In this document: piece by piece, positions 21,771-34,800 of the stretch
Position numbering within the stretch: position 1 is the stretch's first letter
Layout of the letters: each line of letters opens with the position of its first letter
Origin: Latrodectus hesperus
Taxonomy: Eukaryota; Arthropoda; Arachnida; Araneae; Theridiidae
Reading direction: 5' to 3'
DNA: 64,000 bases
Assembly (NCBI GenBank): GCA_037975125.1
Contig: CM075857.1
Location: 91,372,509 to 91,436,508 of the forward strand
Made by a program: the position numbers and the translations under genes
The notes under the pieces: model-generated
Told to the model about the DNA's origin: nothing
The model's input: only the letters and a program-made list of their open reading frames with translations
The model's database searches: none

Positions 21771-24700
21771 TAAAACCCAACCAACCAACCAACCTACGTG
21801 TACAGTCGGGCAGATTGGACGTTATTTACACAATTCGCAGTTGTTGATGATAACATGGTTTCGATCGAAGATATTGATATTGCCGTCAGTAAAGTCACTG
21901 AAACAATTAAGAATGCAGCTGATGCATCAATACCTAAGAGTTCCTCTATACCACACAGGCGTTGCAAACCTTGGTGGAACAAACAATGCCAAGAAACATA
22001 TAAAAAACAGAGGAAGTTATGGGGAATATTTAGGAGGTACCCCACAACGGAGAATCTTATCGCCTTTAAGAGAGCAAAAGCATTAGCTCGCAGAGCCCGT
22101 CGTCGAAGTCAGAAGGAATCCTGGTCCTGCTATGTATCTTCTATAACATCTTCAACTTCAAGTAAGCAGTTGTGGAGAAGGGTGAAAGCAGCCAATGGAA
22201 TTTATAGAGAATTTTCTATTCCTATTTTAAAATCCGGAGCTGCTATATACTCTTCTCCTACGGATATAGCTAACGTCCTTGGTGAAGCATTTGCTAACGT
22301 CTCAAGCTCGAACTCTTATAGTCCTTCGTTTTTGAGGACTAAGAGTAGAGCTGAGCGAGTACCAATTCGCTTCAACCATCGACAAGTCTTACCGTACAAC
22401 TGCGAATTTGGAATGTTTGAATTGAAGAAAGCTTTACAGCAGGCCAATAATACCAGTCCAGGACCTGATGGAATCAGCTATCAAATGCTTCGAAATTTAA
22501 GTCCAGACTCCCTATCGAACGTATTATATTTGTTCAATAGGATCTGGACTGAAAATAAATTTCCATCTTTATGGCAAGAAGCAATAGTGATTCCTGTCCT
22601 CAAGGCTGGTAAGGATCCTTCAGACCCTTCAAATTATCGACCAATTGCTCTGACGAGTTGCTTTTGTAAGACTCTCGAACGTATGGTCAATGCTCGTCTC
22701 ATCTGTGTCTTAGAAACTAATAATTATATCCATAAAAATCAGAGTGGCTTTCGTAAAGGAAGATCCACTCTTGATAATATGATATACTTGGAAACTCAAA
22801 TCCGCAACGCTTTTGTGCGGAGAAATCACTTAGTTTCCATTTTCTTGGACATAGAGAAGGCTTATGACCATACATGGCGATATGGAATTCTCCGTACATT
22901 ATATGATTTTGGCTTTCGGGGTAATCTGCCGATATTCCTACAGAATTTTTTATGCTCCCGTGGTTTTAAAGTACGTATTGGAAGTTATACATCCAATACT
23001 TTTACACAATCTGAGGGTGTTCCTCAGGGCTCTATTTTAAGCGTCACACTTTTTAGTCTCTTCATCAGTAACATACTTCATCAGCTTCCATCATCAGTAC
23101 ATGGTACTTTGTTTGTGGACGACCTGCAAATATCATGCGAGGGTTCGAATATGCGATTAATTGAGAGACAACTGCAAACAGCAGTTAACAAGCTTGCTGC
23201 ATGGTGTGCTGAGAATGGCCATACTTTATCTCCTAGCAAGAGTAGATGTGTCCACTTCTGTAGAAAGACTAGCCTTCACAATGATCCAGTTATTAAAATC
23301 AACAACTTCCCAATACAAGTAGTCAATGAAATAAAATTTCTGGGTATTATCTTTGACCGAAAATTGACCTTTCTTCCGCATATTTTATATTTGCGGAAGA
23401 AGTGTGAACGATCGCTTAATATCCTCAAGGTGTTGTCAAATACATCTTGGGGTGCAGATCGCACATCACTACTTCGCATTTATCAGTCATTGATTTTATC
23501 CCGCATTGACTACGGAAGTGTTGTTTATGGATCGGCTAGATCTTCTATTTTACGAAGACTGGACACAATTCATCACTCTGCTTTGAGGATATGCTCTGGG
23601 GCATTCCGCACATCACCCGTCCAGAGTCTATACGTGATATGTCATCAATTACCGTTAGACCTGAGACGAATGCAGCAGTCTCTCAATTATTATGCTAAGA
23701 TCATGTCGACCCCAAATCATCCGATATGTTCCATGGTTCCAAATACCTCTCTCATGAGATTATATGATGCTCGTCCAATGAGCATCCCACCTTTTCTCAC
23801 ACGAGCCAAATCACATCTGTGGCTCACAGACCTACATGATATTCGGATTGAGTCTGTACCTCAATTTGCTCATCCGCCTTGGTATAACCCAACATTTAAT
23901 TTTATCAATACCTTTGCTCACTACAGAAAATCTGACACAACACCTATTGTTTTTCAGCAGCTATATTCTTCTCATCGCTGTCAGTATCAATCATACAAAC
24001 CTGTATTCACAGACGGTTCTAAAACAGCAGGACATGTGGGCTGTGGAGTATTTATCAATAATACAGCTTTTAGTTACAGCCTACATCCATCCTGCTCCGT
24101 CTTTACTGCTGAAGCAACCGCCATCTACTACGCGCTTCAGCACGTGAATACAGATGACTCTCGTAAATTTTGTATTTACACTGACAGCATGAGTATTATT
24201 GAAGCTTTGAAAAACAATAGCGTTACCTGCCATCCTGTTGTGTCGAGAATTTTCTCAGCATTGGATTCCCTTGCTGGCAAGGGATACAAAATAATATTTT
24301 GTTGGGTACCAAGTCACGTAGGTCTTGATGGAAACGAGAGAGCGGATATAGCTGCAAAGGCAGCTGAAGATCCAATTTTACCATCGGTTCCGCTCTCAGA
24401 TGTGAGAAAGGGTATAAAAAGATTTATATGTTCCCTAAGAGAAGAATCATGGAACTTGCAGGTCGGAAACAAACTCCATAACATTTTCTCATCCCTCACC
24501 TCATTATCAGTTTTACCGTTACGAAGTGCAGATGTTAGATTGACTCGCCTTCGTATCGGACACACACGTTTCACCCATAGACATTTGTTTTTGAGTGAAT
24601 TAAATCCTTGGTGTGAAACGTGTGATGAACCTTATACTGTGCATCATATTTTAATTTCATGTTCATGTTTTAACCATTTACGTATACACTTTTTTAATAC

Positions 24701-24975
24701 AGATATTTTAACTTTATGTGATTTATTGGGAGATCCACCCCACAGAAACCTATTTGCGTTTTTAAGAGCAATAGGTTTTTTACCATATATTTGATTTAAT
24801 TTAAAATTTTTGTATTATTTATTTATATTTTTTATATATATTTATGTGTCTGTCTGTATATGTACCTAAGGTTTTTAATTACTTCATATACATTTATTTT
24901 TATTTTTTAAACTTTTAATGTTGATTGGGTTTATAAAGAATATATATATATATAAAAAAATTGAAATCAAAGTTT

Positions 24976-25009
24976 TGGCGCAGCATGTCCAATTTTGGAC
25001 CTTGCGCCA
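24976..25009 (+). other. E6 3' terminal hairpin
   Basis: Inner arms GTCCAA and TTGGAC, as in E2. The tail here is seven CCAA units long, the longest in the window. Confidence 0.85.
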
Positions 25010-25496
25010 GAAAACCCAACCAACCAACCAACCAACCAACCTTTTCTTCTCTCCTCTACTCTTCTTCTTTTTCTTCCTTTTCCCCCTCAGTGTGGTTGCC
25101 TCGCAAGAGGTTGAGGGCTCCCCTTGAGTAGCTTTCGCCGCTCTGTTGCTATTAGCTACTCTTGAGGACTAAATCACCCACGTGTTTGCCGTGCGTGGAG
25201 ACCCGTGTCCCTGGAAAGGAGGATCCTGGTAATTGAGGCCTCCAGAGACCAACACATTACTTTGGCCTCTGCTTCAGGTAAACGGGAGGTGTGTTGTGGT
25301 CCTCAGCACATCAATCGGCTTTATGGATCAAGCGATCGGTACATCTACTGGGTGACTCGTTAAGGGTGGAGGCCACTTCAGGGATGTACTGTGAGCGTAT
25401 AGGACCTGGCTAGCACTGGTGCAGCTGGTCTGCATCCCCTTGTTGGACTCGGTGGTGGGTGGTGCGGTCAGGTCCCGAAATTTTATGATAAAATCT

Positions 25497-26636
25497 ATGG
25501 AGAAACAAAAATTTTCATATCTCCCACGGGAGCAACTAATTGATATATCAAATGTAAAATACTTTGTAATTAAAAGGAAGGAGGGAACTTTTGAAAAGGT
25601 GTCCCCATTCCTAATTGAAAAAGGAATATCTGGAAATATAGGGGAAGTTAAAAGTATACGTAAAATGAGATCCGGTGACTTGATGATTGAGGTTGCAAAT
25701 GCAACTCAGGCTAATCTGCTATCTAACTTGAAATTGTTAGGAAATATAGAGGTAACTGTGTCACCTCATGGGAGTTTAAACTTTTCTCGTGGTGTTATAT
25801 CCGCAAAAGATTTGTTGAATACGCCGACGGATGAAATTCTTGAAAATCTAAGTAGTCAGAAGGTCTGTGAAGTCAGACGTATTACAGTCAGAAGAGATGG
25901 GAAGTTTATTGATACGAAACATCTCATTCTGACTTTTGCGTCTCCAGACCTTCCACAGCACATTAAAGCTGCTTATCTGAATTTACCCGTCCGGCCATAT
26001 ATTCCAAATCCGCTGCGATGCTTCCAATGCCAACGATTTGGACATTCGAGAAACGCTTGCAGGGGCCAACTTACTTGCGCACGTTGCGCTGTAGTTGGCC
26101 ACGATAGCTCGACCTGCACAGCGAAGGAGAAATGTGTCAATTGTAAAGGTGACCATCCCTCCTACTCTCGAAGTTGTCCACAGTGGGCATTTGAGAAGGA
26201 AATCACCACGATAAAAGTCACTACAAATTGTTCATACCCTGAGGCACGACATCAAGTTACCTCACGCAGTCCTAAGCCTGGGTTAAGCTATGCAACCGTT
26301 ACAAAAAAAGTCACCAGATCCATTAGTACTCAAACAGAAACTATATCACTTCCCCTTGTTAGATTGCCCCAAACATCAACTTCAAAGCCAAAATCCATAT
26401 CTACTTCAATAAGTAAAAGAAAAGCTCCTACGACTAAATCAAGAGTCACGAAGGCGTACAAATTAAAATCTGCAAAAGAGGGTTCAAACCGACCCTCCCT
26501 ATCCACCCGTAAAGCCTTGTCCCTGGAGGCTGACGCTGTTTCCTTACATCCCTCGGACGAAGACTTATCGCTCGAGGAGATGTCAGATGACACGCTTTCC
26601 AGCTCCGGGAAAGGAGCTTTTCAAATTAAAAAATAA
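25497..26636 (+). CDS. E8 ORF1, zinc-knuckle protein
   Basis: 379 aa from the ATG of MEKQKFSYLPREQ; another in-frame ATG lies 12 nt upstream at 25485. Knuckles: CFQCQRFGHSRNAC, CARCAVVGHDSSTC and CVNCKGDHPSYSRSC. The frame is also open upstream through the 5' UTR end, which is not conserved as coding in other copies. The end GAFQIKK overlaps ORF2 through AAAAAATAAC. Confidence 0.92.
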   Translation: MEKQKFSYLPREQLIDISNVKYFVIKRKEGTFEKVSPFLIEKGISGNIGEVKSIRKMRSGDLMIEVANATQANLLSNLKLLGNIEVTVSPHGSLNFSRGVISAKDLLNTPTDEILENLSSQKVCEVRRITVRRDGKFIDTKHLILTFASPDLPQHIKAAYLNLPVRPYIPNPLRCFQCQRFGHSRNACRGQLTCARCAVVGHDSSTCTAKEKCVNCKGDHPSYSRSCPQWAFEKEITTIKVTTNCSYPEARHQVTSRSPKPGLSYATVTKKVTRSISTQTETISLPLVRLPQTSTSKPKSISTSISKRKAPTTKSRVTKAYKLKSAKEGSNRPSLSTRKALSLEADAVSLHPSDEDLSLEEMSDDTLSSSGKGAFQIKK

Positions 26637-29600
26637 CTTCCTTTGTTTCTTGGAACTGCCATGGTTTGCGTTCACATCATGATGACATCAAGTCCATAAT
26701 TTCAGCCTACAACCCCGCATGTTTTGCACTTCAGGAAACCTTCCTGAAGTCCAGTAATAACTTTCTCATGCGTGGGTTTAAAAGCTTTAGAAAAGACTGT
26801 GGTGACGATGGTGCAGTGTCTGGAGGTGTTTGTATATTAACATCTAATACTTTTCCCAGCACTGCCCATCCATTGAATACTACTCTACAGGCTGTAGCTG
26901 TGCGAATTCACACATCATGCTTGTTGACAGTCTGTAGTTTGTATTTGCCACCACACGATGTCATCCGCCAAGAGGAACTCGATGCATTAATAGATCAGCT
27001 GCCAACACCATTTCTGTTGTTAGGTGACTTTAACGGCCATAGTTCTTTGTGGGGAAATGATAATACTAATTCTCGCGGTCGGCAGATAGAGCGGTTTATT
27101 TCAGATAATAGTCTCTGTCTGCTTAATACCGACGAGAAGACATATTTCCATGTACCCACAAGAACGTTTCATTCTCTCGATCTAGCCATCTGTTCTCCAT
27201 CTCTTCTGCCATTGTTAAATTTAAATGTAGGAAATGATCTGCATAATAGCGATCATTTTCCTCTCGTCATCTCCCAGACTGGAGGTAGTAGTGTAAGACA
27301 ACGCTTACCTACTTACGTGTACAGTCGGGCAGATTGGACGTTGTTTACACAATTGGCAGTTGTTGATAATGAAATGGTTATGATCGATGATATTGATAAT
27401 GCCGTATCTAGGGTCACTGAAACAATTATAAATGCAGCTGATGCATCAATACCTAAGTGTTCCTCTATACCACACAGGCGTTGCAAACCTTGGTGGAATG
27501 ATGAATGTCAAAAAACTTATAAGAAACAGAGGAAGTTATGGGGGTTATTTAGAAGATACCCCACAACGGAGAATCTTATCGCCTTTAAGAGAGCCAAAGC
27601 ATTAGCTCGCAGAACTCGTCGACGAAGTCAGAAGGAATCCTGGTCTCGCTATGTATCCTCAATTACTTCTTCCACATCCAGTAAGCAGTTGTGGAGAAGA
27701 GTGAAAGCAGCCAATGGAATATATAGAGAATTTTCAATTCCTATTTTGAAATCCGGAGCTGCTTTATATTCTTCTCCTAAGGACATCGCTAACGTCCTTG
27801 GTGAAACATTTGCCAGCGTCTCAAGCAACGACTCTTATAGTCCTTCGTTCTTAAGGACAAAGAGTCGTGCTGAGCGAACACAAATTCATTTCAACCATGG
27901 ACAAGCTTTGCCTTACAACTGTGAATTTCGGGTGTTGGAATTGAAGAGAGCATTACAGCAGGCCAATAATACCAGTCCAGGACCTGATGGAATCAGCTAT
28001 GAAATGCTTCGTCATTTAAGTCCAGATTCCCTTTTGAACTTGTTATTATTGTTTAATAGGATCTGGACTGAAAATAAATTTCCATCACTTTGGAGCGAAG
28101 CAATAGTGATTCCGATCCTTAAGGCTGGTAAGGATCCTTCTGTTCCTTCAAGTTATCGACCAATAGCTCTGACGAGTTGCTTGTGTAAGACTCTCGAACG
28201 TATGGTCAACGCCCGTCTCGTATATGTCCTAGAAATAAATAAATGTATTCATATAAATCAGAGTGGCTTCCGTAAAGGAAGATCCACTCTTGATAATATT
28301 ACTTACCTGGAAACCCAAATCCGCAACGCTTTTGTGCGGAGGAACCATCTGGTTTCCATTTTCTTCGACATCGAGAAGGCATATGACCGTACATGGCGAT
28401 ACGGAATTCTCCGTACATTATATGATTTTGGCTTTCGGGGTAATCTTCCGATATTCCTAAAAAATTTTCTACGCTCCCGTTTTTTAAAGTACGTATTGGA
28501 ACATTATATTCCAATACTTTTATTCAAGCCGAGGGTGTCCCCCAAGGCTCTATTTTAAGTGTCACACTTTTTAACTTGTACATAAGTTGCATCCTTCATC
28601 AAATTTCACCTCCTGTATATGGCACGCTTTATGTTGATGACCTGCAAATCTCATGTGAGGGTTCTAACATGCGTTTAATTGAGAGACAACTACAAACAGC
28701 TGTTAACAAACTTGCTGCATGGTGTGCTGAGAATGGCCACACGCTGTCTCCTAGCAAGAGTAATTGTGTCCATTTCTGCAAGAAGACTGGCATGCATAAT
28801 GATCCTACTATCTGCATAAGTAATACACCTATCCCTGTTGTCAACGAGATAAAATTTCTGGGAATAACTTTTGACCGAAAGTTGAATTTTCTTCCGCATG
28901 TTCTTCATTTGCGGAAGAAGTGCGAGCGATCGCTTAATATCCTCAAGGTGTTATCTAATACATCTTGGGGTGCTGATCGCACGGCACTACTTCGTGTCTA
29001 CCAGTCATTAATTTTATCTCGTATTGACTATGGGTGTGCTGTGTATGGATCGGCTAGGTCTTCCGTTCTGCGCAGATTGGATACAATACATCACTCTGCT
29101 TTGAGAATATGCTCAGGCGCATTCCGCACATCACCCGTCCAGAGTCTATATGCAATTTGCGAACAACTGCCTTTAGACCTGAGACGAATGCAGCTGTCTC
29201 TCAATTATTATGCAAAAATCATGTCGGACCCTCATCATCTATTACGTTCCATGACTACTACACCTGCACTAATGAGGCTGTATGACGCACGTGCATACAG
29301 CATTCCACCTTTTCTCACACGAACAAAAGCTAGTCTTTCATTATCTGACCTATATGGAGTCCGTTTTGACAAAACGGACTATTTGTCTCATCCACCTTGG
29401 TATGATCCACAGATTAAAATCATCAATCCTTTTGCTCGTTATAGAAAATCAGACACAGCAACTACTGTTTTCCAGCAGCTATATGCCTCACATCGCTGTC
29501 AGTACACTACATACACACCAATTTTCACAGATGGATCAAAATCTGCAGGACATGTTGGATGTGCTGTAGTTACTGAAAACAAAACTCTTAGCTACAGCCT

Positions 29601-30312
29601 CCATTCGTCCTGCTCCATCTTCTCTGCTGAAGCAACTGCTATTTACCAAGCTCTTCAGCAGATGAATTCATGTGAAACTCGTAAATACTGTGTGTACACA
29701 GACAGTTTGAGTGTGTTGGAAGCTTTGCGGAACAGTAGTTTTGACTGCCATCCTGTTGTGTCTAGAATTTTCCGAGCATTAGATTCCCTTGCTGGCAAGG
29801 GATATGACATAATTTTCTGCTGGATCCCAAGTCATGTAGGTCTCGATGGCAATGAGAGGGCTGATGCAGCTGCTAAATCTTCATCCGGCCCATCTCTTCC
29901 ATCCATTCCTTTGTTAGATGTGAGAAGGTGTGTTAAAAAATTTACTCAAGATCTTTGGCAGGAGTCTTGGAACATGCAGGTCACTAATAAATTGCATGCC
30001 ATATTCCCATATATCACCACATTAACAGTCTTACCGTTACGAAGTGCTGATGTTCGTCTGACTCGCCTTCGTATCGGACACACACGTTTCACACACAGAC
30101 ATTTGTTCTTAAACGAATTAAATCCATGGTGTGAAGCGTGTGATGAACCATTTACTATATATCATATTTTAATCTCATGTCAAGATTTTAACCATTTACG
30201 TTTACACTTTTTTAAAACAGATATTTTAACATTATTTGATTTACTGGGAGAACCTCCTAATAGAAATCTATTTGCCTTCTTAAGAGCAATAGATTTTCTC
30301 CATTTTATTTAA
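26633..30312 (+). pseudogene. E8 ORF2 with a single 1-nt deletion
   Basis: 3680 nt, one less than intact copies. The deletion is near 28480, where CCCGTGTTTTTAAA has become CCCGTTTTTTAAA. It separates an endonuclease plus RT motif A part (stop at 28558) from a part with YVDD, RNase H and CCHC (from about 28560 to 30312, end FLHFI). All catalytic motifs remain on one side or the other. A very recent break, or a base-call error in a T run. Confidence 0.92.
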
Positions 30313-30484
30313 AATTAAAATATACTGAATAGTTTTATATTTTTAAAGTATGAATTTTTATTTACACTACATACACTGTTTTTTGTATTTTAATAGGATT
30401 TTTATGTTGCTTGGGTTTTCTTTATTTTAATTAAAAAATAAATAAAAAAAATTAAATAAAATAAATAAATAAAAAATCAAAGAT

Positions 30485-30518
30485 TGGCGCAGTTTGTCCT
30501 ATTTTGGACCTTGCGCCA
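30485..30518 (+). other. E8 3' terminal hairpin
   Basis: Reads CAGTTTGTCCTATTTTGGAC in the inner part; GTCC/GGAC pairing is kept. The tail has a substitution (AAAATCCAACC). Confidence 0.75.
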
Positions 30519-30546
30519 GAAAATCCAACCAACCAACCAACCAACC

Positions 30547-30850
30547 ATCCCTCACCTCATTGTCAGTTTTACCGATACGAAGTGCTGATGTAAGATTAAC
30601 CCGCCTTCGTATCGGACACACACGTTTTACACATAGATATTTGTTTCTAAATGAATTAAATCTTTGGTGTGAAGCGTGTGATGAACCATTCACTGTTTAT
30701 CATATTTTAATTTCATGTTCATATTTTAACCAATATCGTTTACACTTTTTTAACTGTGATATTTTAACATTATATGATTTGCTTGGGGAATCACCCCACG
30801 GGAACCTATTTGCCTTTTTGAGGGCAATAGGTTTTTTACATAATATTTAA
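30547..30850 (+). pseudogene. E9 ORF2 C-terminal fragment
   Basis: About 100 codons: SADVRLTRLRIGHTRFTHR, then CEACDEPFTVYHILISC, ending FLHNI. Open, but only the zinc-binding C-terminus remains. Confidence 0.9.
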
Positions 30851-31109
30851 TTTTTGTTTTCTAAGTTTTTATAGCATATGCTTTTTTGATTTTCATTTTA
30901 TACTTTATAATATGATTTTAATGTAAAATGTATACATGATTTTTTTATTTTAAAAGTTTTAATGTTGCTTGGGTTTAAGAAAAAAAATAATGTAAAAAAA
31001 ATAAATAATAAAAAAATATTAAATAAATATATGCTTCATAACTTTATTCTTGGCGCAGCATGTCCGTTCTTGGACCTTGCGCCATAAAATCCAACCAACC
31101 AACCAACCA
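30547..31109 (+). mobile_element. E9: 5'-truncated copy, directly after the E8 tail
   Basis: Starts at CATCCCTCACCTCATTGTC of ORF2 and ends in a CCAA tail. E10/E7 subfamily (end LHNI, similar 3' UTR). Hairpin at 31051-31084. No target-site duplication; both neighbours are relatives. Confidence 0.9.
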
Positions 31110-31803
31110 GCCAGACCTACCGCAGCATATTAATGCTGCGTATATGCATCTATCCGTTAGGCTGTTCATTCCAAATCCTTTGCGTTGTTTCCAGTGCCAG
31201 AGATTTGGACACTCCAAAGCGGCTTGCCGGGGCAAACTGACTTGCGCTCGCTGCGCAGCAGTTGGCCACGACAGCTCGTCTTGTACTGCAAAGGAGAGGT
31301 GTGTCAACTGTAAAGGTGACCACCCCTCCTACGCTAGAAGTTGTCCTATCTGGATACTGGAAAAAGAGATCACAACCACTAAAGTTAAAAATAATTGTTC
31401 ATACCCTGAGGCAAGACGTGCTGTTACAGCACGTACACCTCAAGCAGGAGTTAGCTATGCATCTGTCGCTGCCAAGGTCACCAGAACAGCTAGTACACAA
31501 ACCGATGCCCTTTCACTTCCACTAGTCAAATTACCCCTCACATCTGATAAAAGCCCAAAATCAACCTCTACAACTATTCAACGTAGAAAAGCTCCGATGG
31601 CTAAGTCTAAAGCCATGAAGGCCTTAAAATTAAAATCTGCAAAAGAGGGCAAAATTAGGCCCTCTATATCCACCCGTAAAGCCTTAAACCTGGAGGCTGA
31701 CGCTGTTTCCTTACATCCCTCGGACGAAGATTTATCGCTCGAGGAGATGTCGGATGACATGCCTTCCAGCTCCGGGAAAGGAGCTTTTCAAATTGAACAA
31801 TAA
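31110..31803 (+). pseudogene. E10 ORF1, N-terminally truncated
   Basis: Open from PDLPQHINAAYMHL to the stop, with all three zinc knuckles (CFQCQRFGHSKAAC, CARCAAVGHDSSSC, CVNCKGDHPSYARSC) and the acidic C-terminus. No start codon or N-terminal domain because of the truncation. Confidence 0.9.
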
Positions 31804-34800
31804 CTTCCTTTGTTTCTTGGAACTGCCATGGTTTGCGTTCTCATCATGATGACATCAAGTCTATAATTTCAGCCTACAACCCCGCATGTGTTGCACTTCA
31901 GGAAACATTCCTGAAGTCCAGCAATAACATTTCCATGCGTGGGTTTAGAAGCTTTAGAAAAGACTGTGGTGACGATGGTGCAGTGTCTGGAGGTGTTTGT
32001 ATATTAACATCTAATACTTTTCCCAGCACTGCCCATCCATTGAATACTACTCTACAGGCTGTTGCTGTAAGAATTCATACTACATGCTTATTAACAGTCT
32101 GTAGTTTATATTTACCACCACATGATGTCATCCGCCAAGAGGAACTCGATGCATTAACAGATCAGCTGCCAACACCATTTCTGTTGTTAGGTGACTTTAA
32201 CGGCCATAGTTCTTTGTGGGGAAATGATGATACTAATTCTCGCGGTCGGCAGATAGAGCGTTTTATTTCAGATAATAGTCTCTGTCTGCTGAATACCGAC
32301 GAGAAGACATATTTCCATGTACCCACAAGAACGTTTCATTCTCTCGATCTAGCCATCTGTTCTCCATCTCTTCTGCCATTGTTAAATCTAATAGTAGGAA
32401 ATGATCTGCATAACAGCGATCATTTTCCTCTCGTCATCTCCCAGACTGGAGGTAGTAGTGTAAGACAACGCTTACCTACTTACGTGTACAGTCGGGCAGA
32501 TTGGACGTTATTTACACAATTGGCAGTTGTTGATAACGAAATGGTTACGATCGATGATATTGATGATGCCATATATAAGGTCACCGAAGCAATATTGAAT
32601 GCAGCTGATGCGTCAATTCCTAAGAGTTCCTTTACAACACACAGGCGTTGCAAACCTTGGTGGAACAAAGAATGTCAACAAACTTATAGAAAACAAAGGA
32701 AGTTATGGGGGTTATTTCGGAGGTACCCCACAACGGAGAATCTTATCGCCTTCAAGAGAGCAAAAGCACTAGCTCGCAGAGCTCGTCGTCGAAGTCAGAA
32801 GGAATCCTGGTCCTGCTATGTATCTTCAATAACATCTTCAACTTCCAGTAAGCAGTTGTGGAGAAGGGTGAAAGCAGCCAATGGAATTTATAGAGAATTT
32901 TCTATTCCTATTTTAAAATCCGGAGCTGCTATATACTCTTCTCCTACGGATATTGCTAACGTCCTTGGTGAAGCATTTGCTAACGTCTCAAGCTCGAACT
33001 CTTATAGTCCTTCGTTCTTGAGGACTAAGAGTCGTGCTGAGCGAGTACCAATTCGCTTCAACCATCGACATACTTTACCGTACAACTGTGAATTTGGAAT
33101 GTTTGAATTGAAGAAAGCTTTACAGCAGGCCAAAAATACCAGTCCAGGACCTGATGGAATCAGTTATCTCATGCTTCAACATTTGAGTCCAGACTCCCTG
33201 TTGAACTTACTTTACCTGTTCAATAGGATCTGGACGGAAAATGAATTTCCATCTCTATGGCAAGAAGCAATAGTGATTCCTGTCCTAAAGGCTGGTAAGG
33301 ATCCTTCAGATCCTTCAAATTATCGACCAATTGCTCTGACGAGCTGCTTATGTAAGACTCTCGAACGTATGGTCAACGCCCGTCTCGTATATGTCTTAGA
33401 AAAAAATAATTGTATACATATCAATCAGAGTGGCTTCCGTAAAGGGAGATCCACTCTTGATAATATAACATATTTGGAGACCCAAATCCGCAATGCTTTT
33501 GTGCGGAGGAACCATCTGGTCTCCATTTTCTTTGACATCGAGAAGGCATACGACCGTACATGGCGATATGGAATTCTCCGTACATTATATGATTTTGGCT
33601 TTCGGGGTAATCTGCCGATATTCCTACAAAATTTTTTATGCTCCCGTGGTTTTAAAGTACGTATTGGAAACTATACTTCCAATACTTTTACACAATCTGA
33701 GGGTGTTCCTCAGGGCTCTATTTTAAGCGTCACACTTTTTAGTCTCTTCATCACTAACATTCTTCATCACCTTCCATCATCCGTACATGGTACTTTGTTT
33801 GTAGACGACCTGCAAATATCATGCGAGGGGTCTAATATGCGATTAATTGAGAGACAACTGCAAACAGCAGTTAACAAACTTGCTGCATGGTGTGCTGAGA
33901 ATGGCCATACTTTATCACCAAGCAAGAGTAAATGTGTCCACTTCTGTAGAAAGACTAGCTTGCATAATGATCCAATAATTTACATCAACAACACTCCAAT
34001 ACAAGTAGTCAATGAAATAAAATTCTTGGGTATTATCTTTGACAGAAAATTGACCTTTCTTCCGCATATTTTACATTTGCGGAAGAAGTGTGAGCGATCG
34101 CTTAATATCCTCAAGGTGTTGTCAAATACATCTTGGGGTGCAGATCGCACATCACTACTTCGAATTTATCAGTCATTGATTTTATCCCGCATTGACTACG
34201 GAAGTGTAGTTTATGGATCGGCTAGATCTTCTGTTTTACGAAGATTGGACACAGTTCATCACTCTGCTTTGAGGATATGCTCTGGGGCATTCCGCACATC
34301 CCCCGTCCAGAGTCTATACGTGGTTTGCCATCAATTACCGTTAGACCTGAGACGTATGCAGCAGTCTCTCAGTTATTATGCTAAAATCATGTCGACCCCT
34401 GATCATCCATTACGTTCTATGATTCCTAATGCCTCTTTGAAACGACTATATGATGCTCGTCCATTGAGCATCCCACCTTTTCTCACAAGAGCCAAATCAC
34501 ATCTCTGGCTCACAGACCTATGTGATGTTCGGATAGAGTCAACTAATCAATTTCTCTATCCACCTTGGTATGAACCAACAAATACCTTTATAAATACCTT
34601 TGCTCAATTTAAAAAATCGGACACAACACCTATTGTTTTTCAGCAGCTGTACTATTCTCATCGCTGTCAGAATCAATTATACAAACCTGTATTCACAGAT
34701 GGTTCTAAAACAGCAGGACATGTGGGCTGTGGAGTTTTTATTAATAATACAGCGTTTAGTTACAGCCTACATTCGTCCTGCTCCATCTTTACTGCTGAAG

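Larger units (their letters stand above)
19647..21794 (+). mobile_element. E7: 5'-truncated copy inside E6
   Basis: Begins at DFGFRGNLPIF within the RT and runs to a CCAA tail. The duplication TACGTGT (19640-19646 and 21795-21801) is only 7 bp, shorter than the 13 bp at the other sites. Its sequence is almost identical to the matching part of E10, sharing the end FIHNI. Confidence 0.93.
18959..24794 (+). pseudogene. E6 ORF2, split by insertion E7
   Basis: Parts 18959-19646 and 21802-24794 sum to 3681 nt and join in frame: endonuclease before the break, RT and RNase H after it. The break falls after LPTYV, between the endonuclease and RT domains. Motif A reads FLDIEKAYDHTW where most copies have FFDIEKAYDRTW; motif C is LFVDD. 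RNase H and the CCHC end are complete, ending FLPYI. The present sequence is not translatable through E7. Confidence 0.93.
17294..25040 (+). mobile_element. E6: family A element with complete ends, interrupted by E7
   Basis: The 5' end CCCCTCAGGGGG abuts satellite at 17293. The 3' hairpin (24976-25009) and a long CCAA tail end at 25040. It is nearly identical to E2 over its whole length. Both ORFs were open before E7 inserted. There is no target-site duplication: the right neighbour is E8, truncated within its 5' UTR, so the original right flank of E6 is not adjacent. Confidence 0.93.
25041..30546 (+). mobile_element. E8: nearly full-length family A copy, lacking the first ~90 bp
   Basis: Joined directly to the E6 tail within the pyrimidine tract of its 5' UTR, and ends in a CCAA tail at 30546. 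The 3' UTR is the E1 type. The ORF2 sequence looks mosaic: near 26855-26885 it follows E10-like sequence (CCATTGAATACTACTCTAC), and from about 26890 it follows E15 (AGCTGTGCGAATTCACAC). No target-site duplication. Confidence 0.92.

Noticed and set aside
28470..28500. Programmed frameshift in ORF2 at the T run
   Set aside because: Intact copies read through in one frame, and the two broken copies lack different bases.
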